A stretch of DNA of 33,013 nt, from positions 47,211 through 80,223 of the forward strand of contig VXRL01000068.1 in the NCBI GenBank assembly GCA_009838515.1. Direction: 5' to 3'. Each line of letters starts with the position of its first letter. Position 1 is the first letter of the stretch. The notes beneath the pieces were generated by a model. It saw only the letters and a list, made by a program, of their open reading frames with translations. It made no database searches and had not been told where the DNA came from. This DNA is from Terriglobia bacterium (GTDB lineage: Bacteria > Acidobacteriota > Terriglobia > Bryobacterales > UBA6623). This document shows, one piece after another, positions 15,497-23,519 of this stretch. The position numbers and the translations under genes were made by a program.

Positions 15497-17356
15497 CTAT
15501 TCCGTCTCGCCATCGAGCGACAGCCTGCCCTTGGCCTCGCTGACGGCGTAGGAGAACTCCACTGGCGGCATCGAGCCAGCCCTGAGAGCCTTGCCGTGGA
15601 AGGAGGTCAGGCTGAAGTCCTGCGTGGTCTCTTGGTAGTGGGCGCGTAGCATCTGCCAGTTCTTCCAGCCAAAGTAGGCGGTGGCAGCCTGCGCCGGGTT
15701 CACTTCTAGCGAACGGAGCAGCGCCCGGGCTGCGCTGCTTTCCATGTAGGCCCGCCGCGTGAGGAACTGTTGCGCGTCGTCCATGGTCAGATCCTGTGCG
15801 TGCAACTGGATGTCGACTAGGGCCGCGGCGATGATCTGCAGCTTGTACTTGCGCCAGATAAAGTCGACATCGCCGGTATAGTGGGTCCCGACCGTGGTCT
15901 CGGTGATATAGATCGGCCAGCCGTGAATGAACCCGGGCAGGGGCTCCACCATGTGTGTCAGCTTGGCCTGTTCGCTTTCCATGTCGGAGGCGAGCGAGCC
16001 GATCAAGGCGTAGCCGGGGATGCCGTAGAGCATGGCCAGCAGCTTGAGCTGGTAGATGTTGTTGGTGGTCAGGCGCGAGCGCAGCTCGGCCCGGGACGCG
16101 TCGGCCGGGGCGGGGGTCAGCCAGACCACGGCCGTGTTGTCGGAGGGCGCGGCGCTGGGGCCCAGGCCGCCGGCGAGGGGAACGGACACGCGCATGAACT
16201 CCGGAGTCTCCACCACGCGCAGCTGCAGCCTCTCCGGCACCGGGGCGATCTCTTCCTCATTGCAGATATCGCGCGCCTCGTCGGTGTCCTTGGCCATCTG
16301 TTCCAGCATGCCGGCGTTGTTCCGGGCGCGGTTCTCGCCTTCGAGCACCTCGAGCACGTCATTGATCAGCCGATAGTCGTCCCGCGGGCGGCTGCCTCCG
16401 TAGATGCGCCGGTTAATCGGCTCGGCCGCCGACACCAGCGAAGAGTGCGAGGAATCAAAGTCCGCCTGGACTCCCTCTATCAGTATGTCGATGGGGGCCA
16501 GCGGGCGCCCGGTGTCGAGTTCGAGCTTGCGGTGCACGAGTTGCGCCCCGGCGCGCCAATCGTCGCCCGACGGCAAATCGCCCAGCGAGTTGCGAAAGGT
16601 CTCCAAAGCCGCGACGGCGATATCGGCCACACTGTCGAAGTTCGCCTTCATCCCGGCGGGAATCTGCTGTGCCATATCGCCGCGAATCAAATTGATGACG
16701 CCTTGTGTGGCCTCGCGGGCGGCGTCGACGCGGGCCTGCGAGGAGGACTTCAAGTTGGACCTCGCGGTCTGCAGGTAACCGGGCGTCTCCTTCAGGCGTT
16801 CCACGATTGCGTTGTGCCGGTCCCCTTCGGGCGCATAGTTGAGTTGCAGCGGCGCGTAGAGGAGCAGGCCCAGCCGTTCCACGTACTTCAGCGGATTCGT
16901 TTCCGGTTCCCTTTCGTCACGAATGCGGAACATCATTCGCTCGGCGCGATTGAGCAAAGTTCCGTACTCGGTCCATAGGGCCGGCGGAAGTTTGCTGCTG
17001 TCGAATCCGATTTCCGAGTCGCTCGGGGCAGTGAACGGTTCGATCAAGGCTTCGTAGGTTTGCTGCTGGCTCGCCAGGGCATCGGAGCCGAACTTGGGCA
17101 GAGAGGCGAGCAACTGCACTTCCGTGCCCCCCTCGAGCACGCCATCGGACAGGTTGAATACCTGGCCCTGCTTCACACTCGTTGTGCCCGACATCAGCAC
17201 GCCGAACGGGTCGAAGGCGGCGCTGTCGTAGATGAATGGCTTGGCTAGCTTGTTGTGCTCGTCAGGCGGGTAGCTGCCGACGGTGCAACCCGCCGCAGCC
17301 AGAACCGCGGCCGCAAGGGCGGCCGCTGCAATCTGCGTGTCGTGGCGATGTTTCAT
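15497..17356 (-). CDS. DUF885-family lipoprotein with degenerate putative metal motif
   Basis: This 619-residue protein has a lipoprotein signal (MKHRHDTQIAAAALAAAVLAAAGC, lipobox Cys about residue 24). The C-terminal third matches the DUF885 pattern: GIPGYALIG, HGWPIY, a VDIQLHAQDLTMDDAQQFL block, FGWKNWQMLRAHY, and FHGKALRAGSMPP. As I recall it, typical DUF885 proteins have HExxPGHxxQ and EGWAxYxE, resembling a gluzincin metallopeptidase. Here the corresponding residues are L443, Y444 and Y449, and the Glu of EGW is H478, so hydrolase activity is doubtful. A long helical middle region has no match I can name. ATG 17356 was chosen because it opens the signal peptide; the open frame extends upstream to 17458. 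It follows the small exported protein gene (106-bp gap) and probably shares its transcript. Confidence 0.75.
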   Translation of the reverse strand: MKHRHDTQIAAAALAAAVLAAAGCTVGSYPPDEHNKLAKPFIYDSAAFDPFGVLMSGTTSVKQGQVFNLSDGVLEGGTEVQLLASLPKFGSDALASQQQTYEALIEPFTAPSDSEIGFDSSKLPPALWTEYGTLLNRAERMMFRIRDEREPETNPLKYVERLGLLLYAPLQLNYAPEGDRHNAIVERLKETPGYLQTARSNLKSSSQARVDAAREATQGVINLIRGDMAQQIPAGMKANFDSVADIAVAALETFRNSLGDLPSGDDWRAGAQLVHRKLELDTGRPLAPIDILIEGVQADFDSSHSSLVSAAEPINRRIYGGSRPRDDYRLINDVLEVLEGENRARNNAGMLEQMAKDTDEARDICNEEEIAPVPERLQLRVVETPEFMRVSVPLAGGLGPSAAPSDNTAVVWLTPAPADASRAELRSRLTTNNIYQLKLLAMLYGIPGYALIGSLASDMESEQAKLTHMVEPLPGFIHGWPIYITETTVGTHYTGDVDFIWRKYKLQIIAAALVDIQLHAQDLTMDDAQQFLTRRAYMESSAARALLRSLEVNPAQAATAYFGWKNWQMLRAHYQETTQDFSLTSFHGKALRAGSMPPVEFSYAVSEAKGRLSLDGETE

Positions 17357-17462
17357 TGCGAACCTTGTTGCTTTGTTGGTGAGTTTACGTCCTGACGGCG
17401 ACGCGAACGAAGCGAGAGGTGCGGCCGTTGCAGCGGTCACTCGCGAAGCCGGCATCATTCGT

Positions 17463-17912
17463 TCACTGCTGACGGGCCGAGACCGAATCGATCAGCGCCC
17501 ACAGGTCTGTATGCGTCAGGGTCCGCGAGGCCACAGTCTGCTGCGAGATTTCGGTGTCGTAGTCTCGGCCATGGGCCTCTTGGAACAGCTCTGGGTAGTG
17601 CAGTTCGTCCATCGCCTGCAGCGAGGGGAACTCAGTCACTGTGACGTACTGGTAGTCAGACTCGCCCCCGGGGAAGTGATGGCCGTACAGACGCCAAGAG
17701 GTGATGTAGCCCTTTTCGACGCGCAGTTGGTGAACCGGCTTCCATAGTTCGGTCTCCAGATTGCGGTAGCGCAGCGCCTGGCCATCGGGGATCCTCATGT
17801 AATCGATCCGCAGGAAGTGGCGGCCGCTCTGGGTCTCGGCCGTCGGCACCATGGTGCCGGCCAAGAACGCGGCGGCTAGGGCTAGCGAAAGCGCCAGTGC
17901 TCGAAGAATCAT
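17463..17912 (-). CDS. Small exported protein of unknown function, possibly NIPSNAP-like
   Basis: This 149-residue protein starts MILRALALSLALAAAFLAGT, a clear signal peptide or N-terminal anchor, cleavage possibly near AETQ. The mature part contains RIDYMRIPDG, LETELWKPVHQ, GYITSWRLYG, then DYQYVTVTEFPSLQAMDE. That alternation of strands and helices resembles the dimeric alpha-beta barrel (NIPSNAP/EthD/Dabb-type), but this is a fold impression, not a confident family call. No catalytic residues can be named. ATG 17912 is firmly set by GGAGG seven bases upstream (17920-17924). It is divergent from the PhoD-like gene (89 bp apart) and upstream of the DUF885 lipoprotein on the same strand, so both products likely work in the envelope. 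Confidence 0.7.
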   Translation of the reverse strand: MILRALALSLALAAAFLAGTMVPTAETQSGRHFLRIDYMRIPDGQALRYRNLETELWKPVHQLRVEKGYITSWRLYGHHFPGGESDYQYVTVTEFPSLQAMDELHYPELFQEAHGRDYDTEISQQTVASRTLTHTDLWALIDSVSARQQ

Positions 17913-17932
17913 TCGTGTGCCTCCAATCACAG

Positions 17933-17963
17933 AATATAACCCAAGTGCACCCTCTTCTACCAA
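17933..17963 (-). promoter_or_regulatory. possible promoter for the exported-protein/DUF885 unit
   Basis: On the minus strand TTGGTA (17963-17958) is separated by 19 bp from TATATT (17938-17933), about 20 bp before the GGAGG and ATG 17912. The hexamers are reasonable but the spacing is long and the leader short, so this is tentative. Confidence 0.3.
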
Positions 17964-18001
17964 CCCGCGCGTCGCTTTCGCTTCCGGTGTAGCATAGCTG
18001 C

Positions 18002-19525
18002 ATGACATTTGGAAGACGTCAATTCGTCCATCTGGCAGCGATGGCGGCTGCTGCGGCGGGGTGCAGCAGGCAAGACCGCGGGCCCTCCTTCGCCGCCGAT
18101 CCGTTCGCGCTGGGCGTGGCCTCGGGCGATCCAAGCCCAGACGGGTTCGTGCTCTGGACGCGCCTTGCGCCCGATCCGTTGAATGGTGGAGGGGTCGATG
18201 GCGACGTTGGTGTGCGGTGGGAGATTGCCAGCGACGACGCGTTCCGCCAAGTCGTGCGGTCTGGCACGGCCACAGCGTCCGCCGAGCTGGCTCATTCGGT
18301 GCATGTCGAGATCGCCGGGCTTGAGGCCGACCGCTGGTATTGGTATCGCTTTTTCGCAGGAGACGCGGTGAGCGCCGCGGGCCGGGCCCGCACCATGCCA
18401 ACTCCCGAATCCCTGCCGGATCGGCTGTCCCTTGCGTTCGCCTCGTGCCAGCACTACGAGACAGGGTTCTACACCGCCTACGAGCACATGGCCGCCGAGC
18501 ATCCGGATCTGGTATTCCACCTCGGCGACTACATCTACGAAGGCCCCGCCCAACCTCGCATTCGGGCCCACCGCGGCGAGGAGCTCGCTTCGCTGGAAGA
18601 CTACCGAAACCGCTACGCGCTGTACCGCACCGATCCCGATCTCCAGCTCGCGCACGCCGCCTGCCCGTGGATGGTCACGTGGGACGACCATGAGGTGGAC
18701 AACAACTACGCCGCCGACGTATCCGAGCAGCCCGACGTCCGCCGGGAGGCGTTTCTGGAGCGCCGCGCGGCCGCCTACCAGGCGTATTACGAGCACATGC
18801 CGCTGCGGGCATCGCAGATCCCAAGCGGGCCATCGATGAGGCTCTATCGCAAGCTGTCCTACGGGCGCTTGGCACAGTTCACCGTGCTGGACACCCGGCA
18901 GTACCGGACGGACCAGCCGTGTGGCGACAGGACCCAGCCCCCCTGCGAAGGAGCGTCCGATCCGGCTGCGACGCTGCTGGGTGATGGCCAGCGCCGCTGG
19001 CTGTTCGATGCGCTGCGCGAATCGTCGGCCGAGTGGAACGTCATTCCGCAACAGGTCATGATGGCCCAGGTTGACCGGATGCCCGGAGACGACGTGCGCT
19101 ACAGCATGGACCAATGGCCGGGCTACGCCGCGTCTCGCGACAGGCTGCTGGGTTTCTTGGCCGAGAGCCGGGTGCGGAATCCCGTCGTCCTCACCGGCGA
19201 CATCCACACCAACTGGGTCAATGACCTGCTGGTCGACTTTGGCGATCCCGCTTCGCCCGTAGTGGCGACCGAGTTCGTCGGCACGTCCATCAGCTCGAGC
19301 GGCGACGGCGGCCCGAATACCGAGTACGCGGAGGGCGTAATGCGCGATAATCCATTCGTCAAGCTGCACAACGCCCAGCGAGGCTACGTGAGTTGCGAGG
19401 TGACTCGAGGCCTCTGGACCGCGCGCTACCGCGTGCTCGACCGCGTTTCCGAGCGCGGTGCGGCGCGCCAGACGCTATCGGAATTCGCCGTCGAGACGGG
19501 TCGTCCGGGAGCGCAACGGGCCTAG
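18002..19525 (+). CDS. PhoD-like alkaline phosphatase/phosphodiesterase
   Basis: This 507-residue secreted metallophosphatase of the PhoD family releases phosphate from mono- or diesters outside the cytoplasm. The N-terminus MTFGRRQFVHLAAMAAAAAGCS has a twin-arginine (RRQF) followed by a lipobox ending in Cys at about residue 21, so it may be a Tat-exported lipoprotein. A beta-sandwich PhoD N-domain (DPFALGVASGDPSPDGFVLWTRL) follows. The catalytic domain has ASCQHYETGF, HLGDYIYEG near residue 175, TWDDHEVDNNY near 226, and LTGDIHTNWVND near 398, matching PhoD metal-binding blocks. ATG 18002 fits the signal; no Shine-Dalgarno is visible. The oxidoreductase gene begins 25 bp downstream on the same strand, although a functional link is not obvious. 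No Pho box was recognised upstream. Confidence 0.92.
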   Translation: MTFGRRQFVHLAAMAAAAAGCSRQDRGPSFAADPFALGVASGDPSPDGFVLWTRLAPDPLNGGGVDGDVGVRWEIASDDAFRQVVRSGTATASAELAHSVHVEIAGLEADRWYWYRFFAGDAVSAAGRARTMPTPESLPDRLSLAFASCQHYETGFYTAYEHMAAEHPDLVFHLGDYIYEGPAQPRIRAHRGEELASLEDYRNRYALYRTDPDLQLAHAACPWMVTWDDHEVDNNYAADVSEQPDVRREAFLERRAAAYQAYYEHMPLRASQIPSGPSMRLYRKLSYGRLAQFTVLDTRQYRTDQPCGDRTQPPCEGASDPAATLLGDGQRRWLFDALRESSAEWNVIPQQVMMAQVDRMPGDDVRYSMDQWPGYAASRDRLLGFLAESRVRNPVVLTGDIHTNWVNDLLVDFGDPASPVVATEFVGTSISSSGDGGPNTEYAEGVMRDNPFVKLHNAQRGYVSCEVTRGLWTARYRVLDRVSERGAARQTLSEFAVETGRPGAQRA

Positions 19526-19550
19526 GCGGAGCCGCAGAGAAGTCGATATC

Positions 19551-22500
19551 ATGCCGATTCGTTCCATTTCGTTGGACGACAAATACACCTTGGAAGCGGG
19601 CTCGGCCTATATGTCGGGCATTCAGGCGCTTGTCCGCCTGCCGATCGAGCAGATGCGCCGGGACAGCCGCCAAGGATTGCGGACAGGCTGCTTGATCTCA
19701 GGCTACGAGGGCTCGCCCCTGGGCGGTTACGACTTGACGCTGGAGCGAGCCAGCAGCTTCCTCGATGAGCACGAGATTCGCTTCGTGCCGGGCGTCAATG
19801 AAGAACTCGCGCTTGCCGCGGTCATGGGAAGCCAGCTCTTCCAGGCTTTTCCGGATCCGCTCTACGATGGCGCTGTCGGCATTTGGTACGGCAAGGGACC
19901 CGGACTGGACCGCAGCGGCGATGCCATGCGCCATGCCAATTTCGCGGGCACGGGGGAGCATTGCGGGGCTGTCGCCCTGGCCGGCGACGATCACATTTCC
20001 AAGAGTTCCTCGATCCCGCACCAGAGCGAGTTCTCCCTGTACAACAGCGCCGTTCCGGTGCTCAATCCGTCCTGCACCCAGGAAGTCCTCGACTTTGGCC
20101 TGTACGGCATCGCCCTTTCCCGCTTCGGCGGCTCCTGGGCCGGGCTGAAGCTGTCGACCGATATCTGCGACGGAGGCGGGATTGTGAGCTTCGGCCCCGA
20201 GCGCTGTCCGATCGAGATTCCCGCGCTGGAAATCGATGGCGAGCCCTATCGCAAGGCCATGGGGCTGATGCTGGTGGTGCCCTACAGCCTCCAGCTCGAG
20301 GCCGAGGTGCTTGAGCACCGCTTGGAGGCGGCGCGTGTGTTTGCCCGCGCCAACGGTCTCAACAAGATCACTGTTGAGCACGAGGCGGACCGTCTGGGCC
20401 TCGTTACGACAGGCAAGAGCTACGCCGATCTGATGTCAGCCCTGCGGTTGCTCCGCGTCGGCGAGCGGGAACTCGCGCGCGCCGGAGTCCGGATCCTCAA
20501 GCTCGGGATGGCCTTTCCGCTCGAGCCTGGCATCATCGCCGAATTTGCTCGCGGCCTCGAGTCCATCGTGGTGGTCGAGGAGAAGCGCTCGTTCGTCGAA
20601 TTGCAGCTGCGGGAGCTGCTCTACAACAGCCGGCATCGCCCCAGCGTGTACGGCAAGCGGGACGGCGAAGGCAAGACCCTGCTGCCCGCCCCGGGGGAGC
20701 TCGACGCGGAAATGATCGCGCTCGCCCTCAGTCGGTTCCTCCCCGAGGTGGCCGCTCTGCCCGACCGGCCGCCGCGGCAGGACTCCGTTCCGGCAGGCTT
20801 GCGTCCGGCTCGTGGCGCCCGCACGCCGAGCTACTGTTCCGGCTGTCCGCACAACCGGTCGACCTTGCTGCTGGAGGGGCAGCTCGCTGGCGGCGGGATC
20901 GGCTGCCACGGAATGGCCGGACTGATGCGCGATGTTGGCAGGGGTATCGAGTTCCTGTTCCAGATGGGCTCGGAGGGAGCGTCGTGGATCGGCGTGTCCC
21001 CGTTCAGCGGCACCCAGCACCTGTTCCAGAATCTCGGTGACGGCACCTACTTTCACTCCGGCCGCTTGGCGGTGCAGGCCGCGATCGCTGCCGGGGTCAA
21101 CATCACGTTCAAGATCCTGTACAACGACGCCGTGGCCATGACCGGTGGCCAGCACGCCGCCGGATCGATCCCGGTGCCCGCGCTGACGCGCGAACTGGAG
21201 TCCCAGGGCATCGCCAAGATCGTCGTGCTCAGCGAGGATCCCGCTAGGCTTGGCCAAGGGGCTGGCCTGGCCAAGTCCGCCGAACTCCGCCCGCGGGAGG
21301 ACTTAGAAGAGGTGCTTGCCGAACTGGCCGCCACCAAGGGCGTGTCGGTCATGATCTACGACCAGCTCTGCGCAGCCGAGAAGCGGCGGCGGCGCAATCG
21401 CGGAATCCTGCCGCAGCCCACGCGCCGCATCATGATCAACGAGCGCGTTTGCGAGGGCTGCGGCGATTGCGTGCAGCAGGCGAATTGCGTCTCGCTGCTC
21501 CCGGTGGACACCGACTTCGGTGCCAAGACTCGCGTTCACCAGTCGTCGTGCAACGCCGACTACACGTGCACCTGGGGCGATTGTCCATCGTTTGTCTCGG
21601 TGGAGATCGAGGCAGGCAGCGGCCTGCGGCGTAAGCCGCTGCCAGAGCTGCCCGCCCTGGCCTTGCCCGAACCTGCCCGCAAGGTCGCCGCCGGCGATGG
21701 CTTTCACATCCTCATGCCCGGCGTGGGCGGCACGGGAGTGGTGACGATCAATGCCCTGCTTGCCACTGCAGCCGACATCGACGGCTTGCAGGCGATCACG
21801 CTGGATCAGACCGGCGTCGCCCAAAAGGGCGGCGCGGTGGTTGGGCACATTACGATCAGCGAGTCTCCCATGGAGGCCTCGCAAAGGATTCCCGCCGGCT
21901 GTGCCGACCTGTTGCTCGGCTTCGATCTGGTGGGTGCCGCGTACCCGAAGAACTTGCACTGCTGCGATTCCGAGCGGACTGTCGCTTTGGTGAACTCGAA
22001 GGAGATCCTGACCGGCGAGGCGATCCGCAAGGGCCTCACGGTGTTGTCTCCGGACGGGGGCTATCTCGAGGCGATCCGCAACGCGACCCGACGCGCCCAT
22101 AGCGAGTTCGTCGACGCTTCCACTTTGGCCGAGACGCTTTTCGGCGGGCACATTTTCAGCAACATGATGCTGTTGGGGGCGGCCTACCAGAAGGGCTTGC
22201 TGCCGCTATCGGCTGAGGCGATCGAAAGCGCGATACGTCTCAACGGCGTTGCGGTCGAGCGCAATCTGGAGGTCTTCGCTTGGGGCCGCCAGTATGTCTG
22301 CGATCCGGCGGCGCTGCGACCCTACCTGCCTGCCTCGTCCGCAGCCTCTGTGCCGCAGTCACTAGACGCCCTGATTGAGAGTCGCGAGAGCGAGCTGACC
22401 GCCTATCAGAGCGCCCCGTATGCCAGCGCTTACCGCGCCTATGTGGAGAAGGTGCGGCGAGTCGAGGCTCGCGCGCGCCCCGGCAGCGAGAGCTTGACCC

Positions 22501-22991
22501 GCGCCGTGGCTTGGAACCTGCACAAGCTGATGGCCTACAAGGACGAGTACGAGGTAGCCCGCCTTCTGACCGACCCGGCTTTCGATACTGAAGTTGCCGA
22601 GACGTTCGAGAAGCCGCGCCGCTTGGTCTACCACTTGCATCCGCCGCTGCTGCGCCGCCTCGGCGTCCAGCGCAAGCTGGCCCTCGGGCCGTGGTTGCGG
22701 CCGCTGTTGCTCGTCTTGGCACGCGGGAAGGTCTTGCGCGGCACGCCGCTGGATCCGTTCGGCTGGCTGGCCAGCCGACGCCAGGAGCGCGAGCTGGTTG
22801 CGTGGTACCGCGAACTCGTCGACGGCCTGCTGGCGGGTCTGGACGCGCAATCGCTCGCCACGGCTACCGAGCTGGCCGAAGTCCCGCGCGAGATTCGCGG
22901 CTACGAAGGCGTGAAGGCGGCCTCGGTTGAACGCGCCAAGGCATGGGTCGCCGAGCGCCTGGCCTCGGTGCCAGTGCGGGAAGCTGCCTGA
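19551..22991 (+). CDS. Fused indolepyruvate:ferredoxin oxidoreductase
   Basis: This 1146-residue single-chain enzyme combines IorA and IorB. It oxidatively decarboxylates aryl-pyruvates from aromatic amino acid transamination to aryl-acetyl-CoA, reducing ferredoxin. The N-terminal part (LRTGCLISGYEGSPLGGYD, PGVNEELALAAVMGSQL, GKGPGLDRSGDAMRHANFAGTG) is the pyruvate-oxidoreductase alpha-like region. The thiamine-diphosphate region lies at about 420-600 (YCSGCPHN, GIGCHGM, GGQHAAGS). A [4Fe-4S] cluster region starts at C634 (CEGCGDC, with C646 nearby) and continues into CTWGDCPSF. The gamma/IorB-like domain starts near 725 with GVGGTGVVTINALLA, and a C-terminal extension follows. Length agrees with the fused form common in Proteobacteria. 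ATG 19551 (MPIRSISLDDKYTLEAG) matches family starts; the open frame extends to 19458. Its stop is 5 bp from that of the convergent bacilliredoxin. Confidence 0.94.
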   Translation: MPIRSISLDDKYTLEAGSAYMSGIQALVRLPIEQMRRDSRQGLRTGCLISGYEGSPLGGYDLTLERASSFLDEHEIRFVPGVNEELALAAVMGSQLFQAFPDPLYDGAVGIWYGKGPGLDRSGDAMRHANFAGTGEHCGAVALAGDDHISKSSSIPHQSEFSLYNSAVPVLNPSCTQEVLDFGLYGIALSRFGGSWAGLKLSTDICDGGGIVSFGPERCPIEIPALEIDGEPYRKAMGLMLVVPYSLQLEAEVLEHRLEAARVFARANGLNKITVEHEADRLGLVTTGKSYADLMSALRLLRVGERELARAGVRILKLGMAFPLEPGIIAEFARGLESIVVVEEKRSFVELQLRELLYNSRHRPSVYGKRDGEGKTLLPAPGELDAEMIALALSRFLPEVAALPDRPPRQDSVPAGLRPARGARTPSYCSGCPHNRSTLLLEGQLAGGGIGCHGMAGLMRDVGRGIEFLFQMGSEGASWIGVSPFSGTQHLFQNLGDGTYFHSGRLAVQAAIAAGVNITFKILYNDAVAMTGGQHAAGSIPVPALTRELESQGIAKIVVLSEDPARLGQGAGLAKSAELRPREDLEEVLAELAATKGVSVMIYDQLCAAEKRRRRNRGILPQPTRRIMINERVCEGCGDCVQQANCVSLLPVDTDFGAKTRVHQSSCNADYTCTWGDCPSFVSVEIEAGSGLRRKPLPELPALALPEPARKVAAGDGFHILMPGVGGTGVVTINALLATAADIDGLQAITLDQTGVAQKGGAVVGHITISESPMEASQRIPAGCADLLLGFDLVGAAYPKNLHCCDSERTVALVNSKEILTGEAIRKGLTVLSPDGGYLEAIRNATRRAHSEFVDASTLAETLFGGHIFSNMMLLGAAYQKGLLPLSAEAIESAIRLNGVAVERNLEVFAWGRQYVCDPAALRPYLPASSAASVPQSLDALIESRESELTAYQSAPYASAYRAYVEKVRRVEARARPGSESLTRAVAWNLHKLMAYKDEYEVARLLTDPAFDTEVAETFEKPRRLVYHLHPPLLRRLGVQRKLALGPWLRPLLLVLARGKVLRGTPLDPFGWLASRRQERELVAWYRELVDGLLAGLDAQSLATATELAEVPREIRGYEGVKAASVERAKAWVAERLASVPVREAA

Positions 22992-22996
22992 TCCCC

Positions 22997-23431
22997 CTAG
23001 CCCACCTCGGCCTTCGCGCAATGGGCTTGGTATGCCTCTTGGAGCGAGCGCGAGATCGCAGCGGCCTCGCGGCCCTCGATTTCGTGCCGGTGCATCATGT
23101 ACACCGGCTCGCCATCGCGGAAGAGCGCAAATGACGGCGAGGATGGCGGGTACATGGACAGTCTCTGGCGAAGGTGGGTGGTAGCTGCGACGTCGGCACC
23201 GGCAAAGACCGTGGCGACCTTGCTCGGACGGACCTGTCCCTGCAAGGAGAGCACCAGTCCAGGACGCGCGCAGCCGGCGGCACAGCCGCAGACCGAATTG
23301 ACGACCATGAGCACGTCTCCGCTGCCTGGTGCGAGGATGCGATCTACGTCTTCCGGAGTCCGTGCCTCTTCGACACCGTGGCGCGTGAGTTCCTCACGCA
23401 TCGGATGGATCATGAGTTCTGGATAGGGCAT
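22997..23431 (-). CDS. BrxA/BrxB-family bacilliredoxin
   Basis: This 144-residue protein of the YphP/YqiW (DUF1094) family removes bacillithiol from mixed disulfides on proteins. It opens MPYPELMIHPMREELT and has the typical VNSVCGCAAGCARPG block, whose CGC is the active-site dithiol, then HLRQRLSMYPPSSPSFALF, VYMMHRHEIEGR and a C-terminal helix, as in the family. Length is normal (about 145). ATG 23431 was chosen on family N-termini; the open frame continues to 23629 but with unrelated sequence. GGGAGA lies about 12 bases upstream. It follows the PQQ-type dehydrogenase gene by 88 bp on the same strand and converges on the oxidoreductase gene. Its presence implies use of bacillithiol or a similar thiol, though no bsh gene is in the window. 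Confidence 0.9.
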   Translation of the reverse strand: MPYPELMIHPMREELTRHGVEEARTPEDVDRILAPGSGDVLMVVNSVCGCAAGCARPGLVLSLQGQVRPSKVATVFAGADVAATTHLRQRLSMYPPSSPSFALFRDGEPVYMMHRHEIEGREAAAISRSLQEAYQAHCAKAEVG

Positions 23432-23519
23432 GGCTGCATCTGTCTCCCTCTGTCTACAGTAGCGCGGATGCGCCGTCCGCGGCACCTTAGGCGACAACGG
23501 CGGCGGTCCCGAGCAGTAT

